NCBI GenBank assembly: GCA_965116435.1
Contig: OZ220686.1
Coordinates: 2,790,001-2,854,000 of the forward strand
DNA length: 64,000 nucleotides
Source of the DNA: VXPQ01 sp965116435
GTDB taxonomy: Bacteria; Bacteroidota; Rhodothermia; Rhodothermales; VXPQ01
Direction: 5' to 3'
Under the pieces are notes generated by a model. The model ran no database searches. It saw nothing but the letters and a program-made list of their open reading frames with translations, and had not been told where the DNA came from. This document shows positions 8,441 through 18,524 of the stretch, one piece after another. The translations under genes were made by a program, and so were the position numbers. Numbering within the stretch: position 1 is the stretch's first letter; each line of letters begins with the position of its first letter.

Positions 8441-9922
8441 ATGGAAACAGACTTGATTCGTTTTTACGACGCCCTTCCGGGGGATATGCTGGCGACCCTG
8501 GCCCTGATGCTTGTTGCGGGGGCGGGGGTTTGGCTCGTGGTTCGGGATGCTTTCGGAAGCAGCCTGCGCGAACTGGCGTGGACCTCCGGGGCGGTGCTTG
8601 CCGTCGGGATGCTCCTTGAGGCCATGCACCTCGACAAGGAAGCCGGAACGGCCTTTTACGGGATGATTCGTACGGGAGGGTATGCCTCGTTTGTGAATAT
8701 CGTCATCCTGTCCGGCGGGTTGCTTACCGTGGCGCTTTCGCCTTCGTACTGGAAAAGGGCAGGCCAGGAATACGGCGAAGTCTATACGCTGATTCTGTTC
8801 GCCACGGTGGGGATGATGGTGCTTGGCGCGGCGAACCATATGGCGGCGGTGTTCATCGGGTTGGAAACGATGTCCGTCTCGCTGTACGTCATGGCGGGAT
8901 TGTTGCGGGGCAACGAGGGAAGCGCCGAGAGCGCGCTCAAGTATTTTTTGCTGGGGGCGTTCGCCACGGGCTTTTTCCTGTACGGGATCGCCTTGATGTA
9001 TGGCTCGACCGGGACCATGTATCTCCCGGAGATGGCCGCCGGACTTGAATCAACCGGTCGGGTGATGCTGTTTCGGGCGGGCGTGGCGCTATTGTTGATC
9101 GGGTTCTTTTTCAAGGTGGGGGCGGTGCCGTTTCATATGTGGACGCCCGACGTATACCAGGGTGCGCCGACCACCATGGCGGGCTACATGTCCACTACGT
9201 CGAAGGCGGCGGCGTTCGGCGCGCTCATCCTGATTTTGCGCGATATCGCCTCCGTGGACGATTGGCGCCCCCTGTTCGCGGTTGTTGCGACCGTGACGAT
9301 GGCGCTGGGCAACCTGCTGGCGGTCGTGCAATCGAATGTAAAGCGCATGCTGGCCTATTCCTCCATTGCGCACGGAGGGTATATTCTGGTCGGCCTGACC
9401 GCGGGCGGAGCGGCGGGCTGGTCCGGCGCACTGTACTACCTGCTTGTGTACACGCTGATGAATATCGGCGCATTCGGCGTCATGGCCTTTCTGGAATGGG
9501 ACGGGAAGGCGGGCTGCGAGCAAACGCTCGATTCGCTGACGGGCGTGGGGCTTCGCAAGCCGCTCCTCGGCGTCGCCATGGGGTGCTTCATGTTCAGCCT
9601 GGCAGGATTTCCGCCGTTCGGCGGCTTTCTGGGCAAGTATGCGGTATTTGCGCCCGCCGTGGACGCCGGCTATGCCTGGCTGGTCGTGGTGGGGGTGCTT
9701 GCCAGCGTTGTGTCGGCCTTTTATTATCTGCGCGTGTTGTACGTCTTTTTCATGCGTTCCCCGGAGGATGCGTCGTCGTTTTCTTCGTCGGGGGGCGCTC
9801 CGCCGGACGCGGCGTTTTCGGCGCCGCTCGCGTTGCGGGTCGTGCTGGTTGCGTGCGCCGCAGCGTTGCTGATCCTGGGCATTGCGCCGGGCCTGCTGGA
9901 CGTGACCCTCGGATTCTTTTAG
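8441..9922 (+). CDS. nuoN: NADH-quinone oxidoreductase subunit N
   Basis: NuoN (Nqo14/ND2), the third antiporter-like pump subunit of complex I. The 493-residue product shows the family sequence ETMSVSLYVMAGLLRGNEGSAESALKYFLLGAFATGFFLYG, the lysine helix KVGAVPFHMWTPDVYQGAPT and VKRMLAYSSIAHGGYILVG. It closes the operon, 58 bases after pcd. A short Ser/Pro-rich loop near residue 445 is a likely variable linker. No clear terminator follows; instead a run of 12-bp repeats fills the next gap. Confidence 0.94.
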   Translation: METDLIRFYDALPGDMLATLALMLVAGAGVWLVVRDAFGSSLRELAWTSGAVLAVGMLLEAMHLDKEAGTAFYGMIRTGGYASFVNIVILSGGLLTVALSPSYWKRAGQEYGEVYTLILFATVGMMVLGAANHMAAVFIGLETMSVSLYVMAGLLRGNEGSAESALKYFLLGAFATGFFLYGIALMYGSTGTMYLPEMAAGLESTGRVMLFRAGVALLLIGFFFKVGAVPFHMWTPDVYQGAPTTMAGYMSTTSKAAAFGALILILRDIASVDDWRPLFAVVATVTMALGNLLAVVQSNVKRMLAYSSIAHGGYILVGLTAGGAAGWSGALYYLLVYTLMNIGAFGVMAFLEWDGKAGCEQTLDSLTGVGLRKPLLGVAMGCFMFSLAGFPPFGGFLGKYAVFAPAVDAGYAWLVVVGVLASVVSAFYYLRVLYVFFMRSPEDASSFSSSGGAPPDAAFSAPLALRVVLVACAAALLILGIAPGLLDVTLGFF

Positions 9923-9932
9923 CGCCGCGCTA

Positions 9933-9980
9933 ATGTTTTGCCCTATGTTCTGTCCCATGTTCTATCCCGTGCCCTGTGGA
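9933..9980 (+). repeat. 12-bp tandem repeats downstream of nuoN
   Basis: Consecutive 12-base units ATGTTTTGCCCT, ATGTTCTGTCCC, ATGTTCTATCCC and a diverged fourth occupy the gap between nuoN and the next gene. One of several short tandem arrays in leaders of this window. Confidence 0.7.
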
Positions 9981-10029
9981 TGTTCGGGAACAGGCCCTGC
10001 ATCCCGGAACCCGGAATAACCGCATAGCC

Positions 10030-10596
10030 ATGCAGCACCTCGTGGAGACGCTCCTTCCGCACGATCCCGGCCTGGGATTGTACGTGGCGCCCCGGATTCC
10101 CCGGGAGAAACTGCGCAATGCGCTCCGCGATTATGCGGCGGGCGTGTCCGAGTCCGACGCGCTGGCCCTGTACGACGCCACGCGCATCGGCAACGCCAAG
10201 GACGGAGCCGTGTTCACGGCGGATCGTCTGGTGTTCCAGAACAACGACTTGTCGCCGGTTCGGGACGTGCGCTATGCGGATATGGTCGGCGTGGAGGAGA
10301 AGCGGAAACTGATGGGCGGGCGGAGCATGACGATTCAGGTAAACAGGGGGCGCGCCACATTCGATGTGGTTCTGGACTTTTCCGGCAGGCCCGGGGCGTG
10401 CCAGTATGTGGCGGCCTTTTTGCAGGAAGCGATGCTGGGCGCCCTGGAAGAAGGGGACCGCGCAGACGCTGGTCCGGGCGACGCCGCAACCGATCCTGGT
10501 GAAGTCCGCGCGGCGCTGGACGCGTTGCGGGCGCGCGGCGCATTGTCCGCGTCCGACCTCGACGCCATGTTGCGAGCCATAGGCCTTTCCCCGTAG
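10030..10596 (+). CDS. Hypothetical protein with bacterial PH-like domain
   Basis: A 188-residue soluble protein without signal peptide. The central part (about residues 40-130) reads as alternating beta strands: GAVFTADRLVFQNND, VRYADMVGVEEKR and SMTIQVNRGRATFDVVLDF. This resembles the bacterial PH-like fold found in YokE-type proteins, where such domains follow the phrase 'default value / turn on in this range'. The last 35 residues form two short helices, similar in size to SHOCT-like oligomerisation tails. The ATG at 10030 is taken as start; an upstream frame-compatible start at 9976 would run into the repeat array. It converges with queE. The specific role is unknown. Confidence 0.55.
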   Translation: MQHLVETLLPHDPGLGLYVAPRIPREKLRNALRDYAAGVSESDALALYDATRIGNAKDGAVFTADRLVFQNNDLSPVRDVRYADMVGVEEKRKLMGGRSMTIQVNRGRATFDVVLDFSGRPGACQYVAAFLQEAMLGALEEGDRADAGPGDAATDPGEVRAALDALRARGALSASDLDAMLRAIGLSP

Positions 10597-10615
10597 CCGT
10601 CCCTCCGGGTATTTT

Positions 10616-10671
10616 GAGCGTATTTGGAGCGCGTTACGGAGGGCGTCTGGAGCGTGTCTGGAACGCGTTCG
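10616..10671 (+). repeat. 11-12-bp tandem repeats between convergent genes
   Basis: Five consecutive degenerate units beginning GAGCG/GAGGG/GAACG with 11-12-base period lie between the ends of the PH-like gene and queE. Confidence 0.6.
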
Positions 10672-10693
10672 GAGGGCAGCGCGCCGTCCGCGC

Positions 10694-11326
10694 TTACGGA
10701 ATGCCCAGCAGCTTGTGCGTCTGGAGCGAAAGCCGCCAGGTCGGGTGCCTTAGGCAATACGCGACGGCCTGTTGCGTGTAGCGTTCCAGGTCGGGACCGT
10801 CTATCGGTTGCAGGAAAAAATGCCGGAACGGAAGGCCGACAAACCGCTCGGGCGGTGCAAGGGGTTGCGGGTACGCCAGTTTCAGCTCGTCGCCCCGCGT
10901 CAAGAGCAGTTCGGCGTCCGCTTTCGGACTCACGCAAATCCAGTCGATCCCTTCCGGCGGCGCCTGCGTTCCGTTCGTTTCGATCGCTATCTCGAAATCT
11001 TCCTCGTGCAGGGCGGCTACGAGTGGCGAATCCAGTTGCAGGAGAGGTTCGCCGCCGGTGCAGACCACATAGCGGGCCCCTTTTCCCGCTGGCCAGCAGG
11101 CGGCCGCGGCGCGGGCCAGGTCGCTGGCCGCGGCGAAGCGACCGCCTCCGGGACCGTCCGTCCCCACGAAATCCGTATCGCAGAAGGAACAGGTGGCGGT
11201 AGCCCGGTCCGCCTCCCGCCCGCTCCACAAATTACACCCGGCAAAGCGCAGGAAAACCGCCGGACGCCCCGTACGGGCCCCTTCTCCCTGGATGGTATAC
11301 TGTATTTCCTTGACGCTGTACGACAC
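10694..11326 (-). CDS. queE: 7-carboxy-7-deazaguanine synthase (radical SAM)
   Basis: Radical SAM enzyme converting 6-carboxy-tetrahydropterin to 7-carboxy-7-deazaguanine in queuosine/7-deazapurine biosynthesis; cytosolic. The 210-residue protein opens with the QueE signature IQYTIQGEGARTGRPAVFLRFAGCNLW. The cluster-binding cysteines are Cys31, Cys46 and Cys49, giving CX14CX2C instead of the usual CX3CX2C. This variant is known from Burkholderia QueE. TGGEPLLQ follows. It lies 44 bases downstream of the superoxide dismutase gene on the same strand and may be co-transcribed. Other queuosine genes are not in the window. Confidence 0.92.
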   Translation of the reverse strand: MSYSVKEIQYTIQGEGARTGRPAVFLRFAGCNLWSGREADRATATCSFCDTDFVGTDGPGGGRFAAASDLARAAAACWPAGKGARYVVCTGGEPLLQLDSPLVAALHEEDFEIAIETNGTQAPPEGIDWICVSPKADAELLLTRGDELKLAYPQPLAPPERFVGLPFRHFFLQPIDGPDLERYTQQAVAYCLRHPTWRLSLQTHKLLGIP

Positions 11327-11370
11327 GTTCTTTCATGGCGCCGCCGGGTCGGCAAGCGCCCGCGCCCGCG

Positions 11371-11982
<612 letters not shown>

Positions 11983-12142
11983 AGCGTCGTTATTTCGTTA
12001 TGTGTGAATAAAATGTGAATTCGTTGTGGTGTGCAGGGAATGCGTTTCGGCCCCATCCCATCTTGTACGCTATCTGGCCCCAAGATGTTTTCCGCGCTTT
12101 CCGTCCGCGAGGCGCATAGGCCGGGCGCGGACGCGGGCGGCA

Positions 12143-14041
12143 TTATCCGTCCGTTTCTTCCAGTTCGAGGATGGCGACGGCAAGCGGCGGCAGCGTCCCC
12201 ACAACGGACTGGTTTCGTCCATGGAACGGTATGGATTCCGTATCGACATGGCCCAGATTGCCCACGCCGCTTCCTCCGTACCGTTGGGCGTCGGAGTTGA
12301 GGAGTTCCCGCCAGCAGCCTTCCGCAGGCATGCCGATGCGGTAATTGGAGCGCGGCACGGGCGTGAAATTGAACAGAAACACGAGCGTCCGGCCCGCCCC
12401 GCGCCGGATGTAACTGATCACGCTGTCGTCCGCATCCCCGAAGTCGATCCATTCGAACCCCTCGGGTCGGTCGTTCCACAACGCCGGATGCGTGCGGTAC
12501 AGCGCGTACAGGTCTTGCACCCAGGCCATGACGCCCTCGTGCAGCGGATCCTTCAGCGCATCCCAGTCGATGGCGTGGTCGTGGTCCCATTCGGATGTTT
12601 GCCCAAACTCTCCGCCCATGAAGAGGAGTTTCTTGCCCGGATGCCCTATCTGGTGTCCGTACAGGAGGCGAAGGTTCGCCGCTTTTTGCCAGTCGTCCCC
12701 AGGCATTTTATCCCAGAGCGATCCCTTGCCGTGCACGACCTCGTCGTGCGACAGGGGCAGAATGTAGTGTTCGGAGTAGGCGTAGAGCAGCGGGAACGTG
12801 AGCAGATTCTGATGATGCTTCCGGTAGACCGGGTCCTTTTCCATATATTCCAGCGTGTCGTGCATCCATCCCATGTTCCATTTGTACAGGAAGCCGAGGC
12901 CGCCGTCGTAGGTGGGTTTGGAGACGCCCGGCCATGCGGTGGACTCCTCGGCGATCATCAGAATTTCCGTCTCGTGCGCATAGGCCATCTCGTTGACTTT
13001 TTTGAGCAGGTCGATGGCTTCGAGATTTTCCCGCCCTCCGAACATGTTCGGGGTCCAGTCGGCGCCCCGCGAATAATCCCGGTAGAGCATGGAGGCCACG
13101 GCGTCGAAACGCAATCCATCCATGTGGTATTCGTCCAGCCAGAAAAGCGCATTCGAAATCAGGAAATTGCGGACGCCCGGCTTGTTGTAATCAAACACGT
13201 ACGTGCCCCAGTCGGGGTGGTATCGCATGGCAGGGTCGTCGTACTCGTACAGCGTGCCGCCGTCGAAGAACACGAGCGCCTGCGGATCGGTGGCGAAGTG
13301 CGCCGGCACCCAGTCCAACAGTACCCCGATGCCGCGCTGGTGCAGGTAATCCACCAGATACTTGAAATCTGCGGGCGCCCCATACCGGAAGGTAGGGGCA
13401 AAGTAGCCCGCCACTTGATACCCCCAGGAGCCATAGAACGGGTGCTCCATGACCGGCATGAACTCCACATGCGTGAAGCCGAGGCGCTCTACGTGATCGG
13501 CCAGGGGTTCTGCAATCTCCCGATAGCCGAGGGAATACAGGCCCCGTTTTCGCCAGGAGCCGAGATGCACCTCGTAGATCGAGACGGGTCGGTCCAGCGA
13601 ATCCGGGCCTTTTCGCCGACCCATCCATTCCTCGTCCCCCCATGCGTAGTCCCGGTCGCAGACCAGCGAAGCGAGGCCCGACGAAGCGTCTCCGCCGGGC
13701 GCAGGCGGCTCTATGGCGAAGGCGTAGGGGTCCGTCTTGTCCACCGAGTAGCCGTCTCGCGCAATGCGGTATTTATAGTGTTGTCCGCTCTGGACGCCGC
13801 GCACGCGCTTTTCCCAGACGCCCCCCCTGCGGCGGCGCATCGGATGGGCGTCCGGATCCCAGTCGTTGAATGCTCCCAGCACGGAGACTGCGCTGGCCCC
13901 CGGAGCCCACACGGCGAACCAGACGCCGTCCTTGTCGAGGTGCGCCCCCAGTTTTTCGTAACTGCGGTAAAAGGCGCCCTCTTGAAGTTGTTGTATTTCT
14001 TCGCTGGTTAACCAGGAGCGTCGAGCGGGTTTTCGAGTCAT
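12143..14041 (-). CDS. glgB: 1,4-alpha-glucan branching enzyme (GH13)
   Basis: Introduces alpha-1,6 branches into glycogen-like alpha-glucan. The 632-residue protein has an N-terminal CBM48 domain (WAPGASAVSVLGAFNDWD, about residues 45-62), a GH13 barrel, and a C-terminal beta domain. Catalytic residues are visible: nucleophile Asp in DGLRFDAVASMLYRDYSR (about 310), general acid Glu in MIAEESTAWP (about 363), and the LSHDEVVHGKGS region with the transition-state Asp. It starts 3 bases after the glgE stop, so the two form an operon. Pairing of GlgE with GlgB is typical of the maltose-1-phosphate route to glucan. Confidence 0.95.
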   Translation of the reverse strand: MTRKPARRSWLTSEEIQQLQEGAFYRSYEKLGAHLDKDGVWFAVWAPGASAVSVLGAFNDWDPDAHPMRRRRGGVWEKRVRGVQSGQHYKYRIARDGYSVDKTDPYAFAIEPPAPGGDASSGLASLVCDRDYAWGDEEWMGRRKGPDSLDRPVSIYEVHLGSWRKRGLYSLGYREIAEPLADHVERLGFTHVEFMPVMEHPFYGSWGYQVAGYFAPTFRYGAPADFKYLVDYLHQRGIGVLLDWVPAHFATDPQALVFFDGGTLYEYDDPAMRYHPDWGTYVFDYNKPGVRNFLISNALFWLDEYHMDGLRFDAVASMLYRDYSRGADWTPNMFGGRENLEAIDLLKKVNEMAYAHETEILMIAEESTAWPGVSKPTYDGGLGFLYKWNMGWMHDTLEYMEKDPVYRKHHQNLLTFPLLYAYSEHYILPLSHDEVVHGKGSLWDKMPGDDWQKAANLRLLYGHQIGHPGKKLLFMGGEFGQTSEWDHDHAIDWDALKDPLHEGVMAWVQDLYALYRTHPALWNDRPEGFEWIDFGDADDSVISYIRRGAGRTLVFLFNFTPVPRSNYRIGMPAEGCWRELLNSDAQRYGGSGVGNLGHVDTESIPFHGRNQSVVGTLPPLAVAILELEETDG

Positions 14042-14044
14042 AGG

Positions 14045-16018
14045 TTATGGCGACTTCGGGGATGGATGCGCTTGTTCGGCGCGGAAAATGCGCACGGGCG
14101 TTTTGCGTGGGTCGAGCCGGACGTAATGCATCGCGCCGTGCCAGGCGGCATCCGCTTCGGCAAGCAGGTCGCGCATGGTCCAGTCTTCGTGTTCCGGGAG
14201 GCCCAGGTCGCCGGGGGACAGGGAAAGCCACCCTTGCTGCGCGCCATGCGGGTCCAGGTTGACGAGCAGGACGATCCGGTTTTCGCCGAATCGTTTCGAG
14301 TACGCAAGCAACTGCGGGTTGTCCGTATCGTGAAACCGCAGGTTCCGCATATGTTGCAGGGCCGGATTTTCCCGGCGGATGCGGTTCAGCCGTTGCATGA
14401 ACGGTTGCAGCGAGTCGGGGTCGTTCCAGTTCCAGGTCCGGATCTCGTATTTTTCGTTGTTCGCATATTCTTCCCGATCCGGATGTTGCGCCGCGTCCAC
14501 ATGTTCGAACGGCGGGCCGTACACGCCGTACGCGGAGGACAACGTGGCGGCCAGCGCGAGCCGAACGATGTGCGCAGGCCGTCCGCCCTGCACCAGGTAT
14601 TCGTTCAGAATGTCCGGCGTATTCGGCCAGAAATTGGGACGGAAGAATTCTCCGACCTCCGACGCATACAATTCCTGGCAATACCCGACCAGTTCCTCTT
14701 TCGTATTGCGCCAGGCGAAGTACGTGTACGAATTGTTGAAGCCCAGTTTGGCCAGTTCGTACATGATTTTGGGCCGCGTAAACGCCTCGGACAGGAAAAT
14801 CAGGTCCGGATGGCGCCTGTGCAATGCGCCGAGGCACCATGCCCAGAAGGCAAAGGGTTTCGTATGGGGATTGTCTACGCGAAATACCCGCACGCCCCGG
14901 TCGATCCAGAACTCGAACACGCTCTTCAGTTCGTTCCACAGGCCCTCCCGGTCTTGCGACAGGAAGTTCAGGGGGTACACGTCCTGGTATTTCTTGGGCG
15001 GATTTTCCGCATACCGGATGGAGCCGTCGGGCCGATGCAGAAACCAGTCGGGATGCTCGCGCACCCAGGGATGATCCGGGGACGCCTGGAACGCAATGTC
15101 GATCGCCACATGCAGGTCGCATTGCCTGGCCTTGGCTACGAACCGGTCGAAGGCGTCCAGCCCGCCCAGATCGGGGTGCACGGCCTTGTGGCCCCCGGCC
15201 TCGGCCCCGATGGCCCAGGGGCTGCCCGGGTCGTCCGGCTGCGCAATGGGGCTGTTGTCCTTGCCTTTGCGATGCGTATGTCCGATCGGATGCACGGGAG
15301 GCAGGTATACGACGTCGAACCCGAGTTCCCGGATGCGCGGCAGCAGGTTCGCCGCATCGTCGAGCGTGGCGTGGGGGCGGCGCTTGCCGCAGGGCGCGGA
15401 GCGCGGAAAGAATTCGTACCAGGCGGCGAAGCGCGCCAGCACGGGGTCCGCCTGCACGGCGTACGAAGCGCTCTCGATCATGCCCGGTCGGGGATCATAG
15501 GCCCGGGCGAGCGCAACAACCTCCTCTTCCAGCGCGGCCTCGGCGTTTCCCGCTTCCATGGCCCGGGCGTAGCGCAGCAGCGCGTTCCGATCCTTGCCGC
15601 GAGCGCTCTGCGCAGCGCGTTTCAGGAAGCCCGCGCCCACAAGGAGTTCGCTTGCGACCTCCGGGTCGCCCGTTTCCACCCGCCGCGCAAACTGATCTCG
15701 CCATGTCGTAAAGGGGTCGGCCCAGGCCCGCACCCGAAAGAACCACATGCCCAGCCGGTCCAGCGTCCACGACGCGAGGTATTCGTCGTTGTAGCGCAGC
15801 GTCATGGGGAGGGCCGTCTCCTCTTCGTCGTCCTCGTGGCGCACGAGGAGTTCCGCCGCGATGCGCTCATGGCCTTCGGTGATGAGGTCGGCCTGGACCG
15901 TCATTTCTTCCCCGAGAAACCTGCGTACGGGCCAGCGACCTTCGTCCGCGCACGGCGAAAGCCCGACAAGCGCCGGGCGAGAAGCATCTTCCGACAAATT
16001 CAAATCATCCATGTACAA
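14045..16018 (-). CDS. glgE: Alpha-1,4-glucan:maltose-1-phosphate maltosyltransferase
   Basis: GlgE (GH13_3) transfers maltose from maltose-1-phosphate to growing alpha-glucan chains. The 657-residue length fits the family. An N-terminal beta domain and helical S-like segment precede the barrel. The signature segments are present: FRVDNPHTKPFAFWAW with the nucleophile Asp (about 382), FLSEAFTRPKIMYELAKLG with the acid Glu (about 409), and NSYTYFAWRNTKEEL. Two ATG codons (16018, 16012) compete for the start. It leads the glgE-glgB operon and is divergent from glgX across a 109-base gap. The supplier of maltose-1-phosphate (TreS/maltokinase) is not in the window. Confidence 0.94.
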   Translation of the reverse strand: MYMDDLNLSEDASRPALVGLSPCADEGRWPVRRFLGEEMTVQADLITEGHERIAAELLVRHEDDEEETALPMTLRYNDEYLASWTLDRLGMWFFRVRAWADPFTTWRDQFARRVETGDPEVASELLVGAGFLKRAAQSARGKDRNALLRYARAMEAGNAEAALEEEVVALARAYDPRPGMIESASYAVQADPVLARFAAWYEFFPRSAPCGKRRPHATLDDAANLLPRIRELGFDVVYLPPVHPIGHTHRKGKDNSPIAQPDDPGSPWAIGAEAGGHKAVHPDLGGLDAFDRFVAKARQCDLHVAIDIAFQASPDHPWVREHPDWFLHRPDGSIRYAENPPKKYQDVYPLNFLSQDREGLWNELKSVFEFWIDRGVRVFRVDNPHTKPFAFWAWCLGALHRRHPDLIFLSEAFTRPKIMYELAKLGFNNSYTYFAWRNTKEELVGYCQELYASEVGEFFRPNFWPNTPDILNEYLVQGGRPAHIVRLALAATLSSAYGVYGPPFEHVDAAQHPDREEYANNEKYEIRTWNWNDPDSLQPFMQRLNRIRRENPALQHMRNLRFHDTDNPQLLAYSKRFGENRIVLLVNLDPHGAQQGWLSLSPGDLGLPEHEDWTMRDLLAEADAAWHGAMHYVRLDPRKTPVRIFRAEQAHPSPKSP

Positions 16019-16127
16019 TGTGCGTCGGGCGGGCGAAGGAAGGCCTGTTTGCGGGTGCGATGGAACGGGTGGCGGTTTTCGTGGTTTCGGAATGCCTTTT
16101 GGATATGTTTTATGCTACCCCCGAGTT

Positions 16128-18371
16128 ATGCGCATGATGCCTGAAGGTACGTTGAAATCAGCGGGATCGCATCCCGAAAGACCGGAAAACGCGAAAAAAC
16201 CGGAAAAACAGGCCCGGATATGGCCCGGCTCGCCGAATCCGCCCGGTGCGCACTGGGACGGCGAAGGCGTCCATTTTTCGGTGTTCAGTCGTCACGCCGA
16301 GCAGGTGGAACTCGTGTTGTTCGAGCATGGCGCCGCGGACGCGCCCTCGGACACGATGGCGCTGCCCGAACGCACGGGTCCCATGTGGCATGGCTACGCG
16401 CCCGGCCTGCGTCCGGGAGCCTGTTACGGCTATCGCGTACATGGGCCGTACGATCCCGAACAGGGCCACCGGTTCAATCCGAACAAGGTGCTTTTCGATC
16501 CGTACGCCAAGGCGGTGGGCAGGCCGCTTGCCTGGCATGACAGCCTGTTCGGGTATGTTCTCGGAACGCCCGAAGAGGACCTTCTTTTCAGCAACCTCGA
16601 CAGCGCGCCGTACGCCCCGCTCGGAGCGATCGTGGACGAGCGGTTCGATTGGGGAGACGACCGTCCGCCGGACATTCCCTGGGAAGACACCCTTATCTAC
16701 GAAACGCACGTCAAGGGGATCAGCAAGCGGCATCCGGACGTGTCCCCGGCGTTGCGGGGGACCTACGCGGGCCTGGCCTCGGAGCCGGTGCTGGACCACC
16801 TGCGGAGCCTGGGCGTCACGGCCATCGAGTTGTTGCCCGTCCATGCCCACGTGCACGACCGCCGCCTGTTCGAGGCCGGATTGCATCAATACTGGGGATA
16901 CAATACGCTGGGCTGGTTCGCGCCGGAACCGGGGTACGCGGCGTCGGGCCTCGCCGGCGCCGTGCGGGAGTTCAAGGAGATGGTGCGGACGTTGCACGCG
17001 GCGGGTTTCGAGGTGATTCTGGATGTGGTGTACAACCATTCCGGGGAAGGAAACCGGCTGGGCCCCACGCTGTCCCTGCGGGGCCTGGATAATTTTTCGT
17101 ACTACAAGAAAAATCCCGGCCAGCTTCGCTACCTGTCGGATTATACGGGCACGGGCAATACGCTGGACGCCGGATGCCCGCAAGTGCTGCGCCTGGTGAT
17201 GGACAGCTTGCGGTATTGGGTGCAGGACATGCATGTGGACGGATTCCGGTTCGACCTGGCGACGACCCTGGCGCGCCCGCATTACGACGTGGACATGGCG
17301 TCCGCCTTTTTTACGCTGGTCGAGCAGGATCCCGTGCTCAGCCGCGTGAAGCTGATCGCGGAGCCGTGGGACGTGGGGCCCGGCGGGTACCGCGTCGGCG
17401 GGTTTCCGTGGCTCTGGTCGGAGTGGAACGGGCGCTTTCGGGACGTCGTCCGCCGGTTCTGGCGAGGCGACGCGGGGATGCAGGGCGTTTTTGCGACCCG
17501 GTACGCGGGGTCGAACGACATATACCGGGCGCCGCATCGGCGCGTGTCCGCCACCGTCAATTTCGTCACGTCCCACGACGGGTTCACGATGGAGGACCTG
17601 GTCAGTTACGAGCGCAAGCACAACCATGCGAACAGAGAAAACAACCGGGACGGGCACGAACCCAATTACAGCGCCAACGGCGGCGAGGAAGGCCCTACGG
17701 ACCGCCCGGACGTGATCGCCGTGCGCGAGCGGCGCAAGCGCAGCCTGATGGCCACTCTGCTGCTTGCGCAGGGCGTTCCGATGCTGCTGGGCGGCGACGA
17801 ATTGTCCAATACGCAGGAAGGGAACAACAATCCGTATTGCCAGGACAACGAACTGACCTGGTACGACTGGAACCTCGACGACCGGAAGCGGGCTTTTCTG
17901 GCGTTCACCAGGAAGATGGCGGCGCTTCGCAAGGCGCACCCGAGTTTTCGGCGGCGTTTCTTCTTGCGGGGCGAGACGGACGATCAGGGCGCCCGCGACG
18001 TGTTCTGGTGGCATCCAGACGGGCGCGAAATGACGCGCGACGACTGGACGAACCATGGATTGCAGGCGTTCGGCGTGCTGCTCTGCGGGGGCGGCCTTCA
18101 TGGCCTGGACGCAGCGGGCCGCAAGCGCGAGGACGACACCATGCTGGTTTTATTCAATGCCGGGTCGCGCGACGCAACCTTTGCGCTGCCCCCGCCAGAA
18201 ACGCTGCTTTGCGTCGGAACGGACTCGCCGCAAGGCCTCTGGGAGTTCGTGTGCGGCATGGATATGCCCGGGGTTTCCGGCGACGAAGGCTTTCTGGAGG
18301 GGGACCGGATTGCGGACGGACGAATGCTCGTGGAAGCGTTTTCCACGGTGGCGCTGCGGTTGCCCCGGTGA
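16128..18371 (+). CDS. glgX: Glycogen debranching enzyme
   Basis: Isoamylase-type GH13_11 enzyme that cleaves alpha-1,6 branches of glycogen. The 747-residue product has a CBM48 domain (GVHFSVFSRHAEQVELVLF), then the barrel with nucleophile Asp in GFRFDLATTLAR (about 373), acid Glu in LIAEPWDVGPGGY (about 410) and FVTSHDGFTMEDLV. Start choice: ATG at 16128 lies in the glgE/glgX divergent gap, with further in-frame ATGs at 16134 and 16137. The frame remains open upstream to 15804, but that part would overlap glgE antisense and has no homology. It works against GlgB in setting branch density. Confidence 0.94.
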   Translation: MRMMPEGTLKSAGSHPERPENAKKPEKQARIWPGSPNPPGAHWDGEGVHFSVFSRHAEQVELVLFEHGAADAPSDTMALPERTGPMWHGYAPGLRPGACYGYRVHGPYDPEQGHRFNPNKVLFDPYAKAVGRPLAWHDSLFGYVLGTPEEDLLFSNLDSAPYAPLGAIVDERFDWGDDRPPDIPWEDTLIYETHVKGISKRHPDVSPALRGTYAGLASEPVLDHLRSLGVTAIELLPVHAHVHDRRLFEAGLHQYWGYNTLGWFAPEPGYAASGLAGAVREFKEMVRTLHAAGFEVILDVVYNHSGEGNRLGPTLSLRGLDNFSYYKKNPGQLRYLSDYTGTGNTLDAGCPQVLRLVMDSLRYWVQDMHVDGFRFDLATTLARPHYDVDMASAFFTLVEQDPVLSRVKLIAEPWDVGPGGYRVGGFPWLWSEWNGRFRDVVRRFWRGDAGMQGVFATRYAGSNDIYRAPHRRVSATVNFVTSHDGFTMEDLVSYERKHNHANRENNRDGHEPNYSANGGEEGPTDRPDVIAVRERRKRSLMATLLLAQGVPMLLGGDELSNTQEGNNNPYCQDNELTWYDWNLDDRKRAFLAFTRKMAALRKAHPSFRRRFFLRGETDDQGARDVFWWHPDGREMTRDDWTNHGLQAFGVLLCGGGLHGLDAAGRKREDDTMLVLFNAGSRDATFALPPPETLLCVGTDSPQGLWEFVCGMDMPGVSGDEGFLEGDRIADGRMLVEAFSTVALRLPR

Positions 18372-18480
18372 GGGATATGATTTTTGTCTCTCTGTACGTC
18401 CCGGGAACATTCCGCCTCGCAGCAAGGCGATGGCAAGACAGCGAGCGCCCCGCCCAAGCCGCGATACCTGCATTCAGGGC

Positions 18481-18509
18481 TTGACAAGCCGCCTTTTGCG
18501 CTGTATTTT
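18481..18509 (+). promoter_or_regulatory. Predicted sigma70-like promoter of the T9SS-substrate gene
   Basis: TTGACA (18481-18486), a 17-base spacer, then TATTTT (18504-18509), about 114 bases ahead of the start codon of the secreted protein. Matches the general -35/-10 consensus well. Pattern match only. Confidence 0.45.
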
Positions 18510-18524
18510 ATGCGAATGTTCTGT

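Noticed and set aside
15804..16127. 5' extension of the glgX frame
   Set aside because: It overlaps glgE antisense, is Ser/Arg low-complexity, and the GlgX N-terminus starts naturally at 16128.
12026..16144. Long plus-strand frames opposite glgB and glgE (12026-14011 and 14066-16144)
   Set aside because: Both strands are open because of GC codon bias; only the minus-strand frames have GH13 motifs.
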